This document shows, piece after piece, positions 5,150 to 6,853 of a stretch of DNA of 6,853 nt. Positions within the stretch are counted from its first letter, which is position 1; each line of letters begins with the position of its first letter. Origin of the DNA: Bacteroidales bacterium (GTDB taxonomy: Bacteria > Bacteroidota > Bacteroidia > Bacteroidales > UBA1715); the NCBI GenBank assembly GCA_031262005.1, contig JAISIO010000205.1, positions 1 to 6,853 on the forward strand, read 5' to 3'. A program made the position numbers and the translations under genes. The notes below the pieces were generated by a model. The model saw nothing but the letters and a program-made list of their open reading frames with translations, had not been told where the DNA came from and did no database searches.

Positions 5150-6853
5150 CTAATGTTCCCCTTCATGCATCATGCGGGTAATAAGCGGCGAAAGCATAAA
5201 AAGCACGATTGCCGCAGCAAGTGCAATAATGCCTACAACCCAAAACACTTGTGTGTAATTCAATAAATTGAATAATGAATATTTACCTGAAGAGCTAAAA
5301 TCGTCGGCTTGTTCGGAAGTTATGTAATTCTTTTCAAGCGCATATAGTACAGCATCATCTCCTTTCGATAGAAAGTGCGTAATGCCGGTTTGTAAACTGT
5401 GCATAACAGCTTTTGAAAATGCTGTGCTATCGGCAATGCTAATTCCTTGAATACTGTTCCACACGTTGGAGTGCAGACTGTCAATCGGAATTTTGTCCAT
5501 ATTGTTACGAAGCAATATTGTAAAATTGTCGGAATACACTGCGTTGAGATTTTCTTCGTAAGTTTTATGAAATTCTTCTGCCAGAATTGTAAGAGCATCA
5601 GCCGGAAGATTGTGGGTAAAATCGTTTATCATAACCTCTACCGTGCTTTCTTCCTGTGCGGTGAAGTTTGCAATAATTCCTGCCAAATGGTGAGCCATTG
5701 CCGATGATAAAAACCATGCCCCCATAACCATGGCAACAATGCGAGGTGGAGCAAGTTTTGTAACCATAGAAAGTCCAATAGGCGAAAGACAGAGTTCGCC
5801 GATAGTTTGCAGCATATAGCTGAATATGAGAAAAAGCATAGGAACTGCCGCAATGCACACTAATAATGGTTCGTTGCGGCTACCCATAGTAAGCTCTGTT
5901 TCGCTCACAAAATGTGGCGCAACGGCAAGCAGCAAAAATCCTAAACTGAGGAAAAATAATCCTAACGAAAATTTAAAAGCGGTATTGGGTTCTCGTTTGC
6001 GTGCCGCTAAAAACAACCAAAGCGAAGTAAGTGGTGTAGCCAAAATAAGTATAAACAGTGGATTGACCGACTGAAACAATGATGTGGGAATGGTGTGTGA
6101 AAATATATTTCGATTTACATTTTCGTTGGCAAATAGTGTGAGCGACGAACCGGCTTGCTCAAAAAATGCAAAAAACAATGTTGAGAAAAATAACAGAATC
6201 AAAATCACAAACAATCGGTGGCGTTCAATGCGATTGCTGCGCAGAGCAATAATGAATATCACTATTACCACGCCCACAGCAAACGGTGTGAGCGCATAGG
6301 TCATGAGTTGATAATGTTTTACTAACAATGCAAAAATAGCTACCGAACAGACACTAAGTACATAAATCAAATGCTCGATAGACAAACCAAGAAAAACTTT
6401 TGTATGTAATTTTTCTCCTATTGGAGTTGCACCAATAGGCGCATATTCCGTATGTACCTCTTCGGAAGTTGTGGTAAAATCAACAATTTCTTTATAATCC
6501 AATTTCTTTTGATTGCGCATGAACACCAACAAACCGGCTAACATTCCCAAACCAGCAATGCCAAATCCCCAGTGCCAACCGTAGGTTTCGCCAATAATGC
6601 CGCATACTATGGGCGAAAAAAATGCACCCAAATTTACCCCCATATAAAAAATGGTAAATCCGCTATCACGGCGCGGATCGTTGTCCATATATAAATTGCC
6701 GACGATGGACGAAATATTCGGTTTGAAAAACCCATTGCCGATAATAAGAAATGCCAATGCCACATACAGGAAAAATTCCGATTCGATAGCCATTACAAAA
6801 TGCCCCGCAGCCATAAGAATTGCACCCCAAATGATGGATTTTTTGTAGCCGAG
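5150..6853 (-). CDS. POT-family proton-dependent oligopeptide transporter (N-terminus beyond the window)
   Basis: Inner-membrane MFS transporter of the PTR2/POT family, expected to import di- or tripeptides with protons. The frame is open to the right edge: 13 codons (LGYKKSIIWGAIL) precede the Met at 6814, and LGYKKS matches the internal POT loop, so that Met is not the start. Numbering from it, the segment has GNGFFKPNISSIVGNLY (26-42), the PTR2 signature FYMGVNLGAFFSP (56-68), FFEQAGSSLTLFA (217-229) and GELCLSPIGLSMVTKLAP (339-356), whose Glu340 corresponds to the conserved helix-10 glutamate. The ExxERFxYY motif of helix 1 lies outside the window. A polar insertion of about 130 residues (about 385-518) separates the last two helices (about 361-382 and 521-547), making the protein longer than typical bacterial POTs. 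Its stop codon TAG directly abuts a spacer repeat. Substrate is inferred from family only. Confidence 0.92.
   Translation of the reverse strand, partial: LGYKKSIIWGAILMAAGHFVMAIESEFFLYVALAFLIIGNGFFKPNISSIVGNLYMDNDPRRDSGFTIFYMGVNLGAFFSPIVCGIIGETYGWHWGFGIAGLGMLAGLLVFMRNQKKLDYKEIVDFTTTSEEVHTEYAPIGATPIGEKLHTKVFLGLSIEHLIYVLSVCSVAIFALLVKHYQLMTYALTPFAVGVVIVIFIIALRSNRIERHRLFVILILLFFSTLFFAFFEQAGSSLTLFANENVNRNIFSHTIPTSLFQSVNPLFILILATPLTSLWLFLAARKREPNTAFKFSLGLFFLSLGFLLLAVAPHFVSETELTMGSRNEPLLVCIAAVPMLFLIFSYMLQTIGELCLSPIGLSMVTKLAPPRIVAMVMGAWFLSSAMAHHLAGIIANFTAQEESTVEVMINDFTHNLPADALTILAEEFHKTYEENLNAVYSDNFTILLRNNMDKIPIDSLHSNVWNSIQGISIADSTAFSKAVMHSLQTGITHFLSKGDDAVLYALEKNYITSEQADDFSSSGKYSLFNLLNYTQVFWVVGIIALAAAIVLFMLSPLITRMMHEGEH

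Noticed and set aside
6812..6814. Met at 6814 as the start of the POT transporter
   Set aside because: The frame continues upstream to the window edge with LGYKKS, a conserved internal POT loop, so the gene is truncated by the window and this Met is internal.
1..6853. Defence system, prophage or mobile-element cargo
   Set aside because: All genes are housekeeping-like, no integrase or transposase fragment is seen, and tRNA-Ser shows no duplicated 3' end that would mark an attachment site within the window.

Overview
The window looks like an ordinary chromosomal segment of a Bacteroidota bacterium, probably order Bacteroidales. The evidence is the Bacteroidota-type LeuS with its extra segment after the HIGH domain, a class A penicillin-binding protein with the Bacteroidota inter-domain layout, a POT transporter, promoter boxes of the Bacteroidota form TAnnTTTG, almost no Shine-Dalgarno sequences, and AT-rich spacers. 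I see no phage, insertion sequence, CRISPR array, defence system or obvious horizontal-transfer cargo. The genes are housekeeping genes. The unusual material is in the spacers and in two small insertions inside coding sequence.

Layout. From 1 to 1301 on the minus strand lies the N-terminal 433 codons of leucyl-tRNA synthetase (leuS); the gene runs off the left edge. From 1302 to 1610 is a divergent spacer holding a probable leuS -7 box, a dyad next to it, heptamer and octamer repeats, an orphan terminator-like hairpin and a good -7 box for the next gene. From 1611 to 2270 on the plus strand is a small secreted protein of unknown function whose C-terminal half is a regular 10-residue (pentapeptide-like) beta-solenoid repeat. 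A tRNA-Ser(GGA) gene lies at 2332-2418, flanked on both sides by long imperfect hairpins. A complete bifunctional penicillin-binding protein 1A (transglycosylase plus transpeptidase) occupies 2568-4934 on the plus strand. From 4935 to 5149 is a tail-to-tail spacer full of palindromes and direct repeats. From 5150 to the right edge on the minus strand is a POT-family proton-coupled peptide transporter lacking its N-terminus.

How the genes relate. leuS and tRNA-Ser serve translation, the PBP builds peptidoglycan at the inner membrane, and the POT protein imports di- or tripeptides. The spacing and orientations do not suggest one operon or pathway; each gene appears to be its own unit.

Most interesting pattern. 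Nearly every spacer carries a degenerate array of about four tandem units of 7 or 8 bases, each with a different unit sequence (1357-1384, 1525-1556, 2503-2541, 4940-4967). The same kind of four-heptamer array sits in frame inside the leuS editing domain (384-411). A GC-rich hairpin of the intergenic-repeat type also sits in frame in leuS (828-854). Together with the perfect 11-bp-arm palindrome at 5010-5033 and a triplicated motif after it, this suggests that several short repeat families spread through this genome and are occasionally tolerated inside essential genes. This reads as a genome-wide repeat phenomenon rather than a new multi-gene system.
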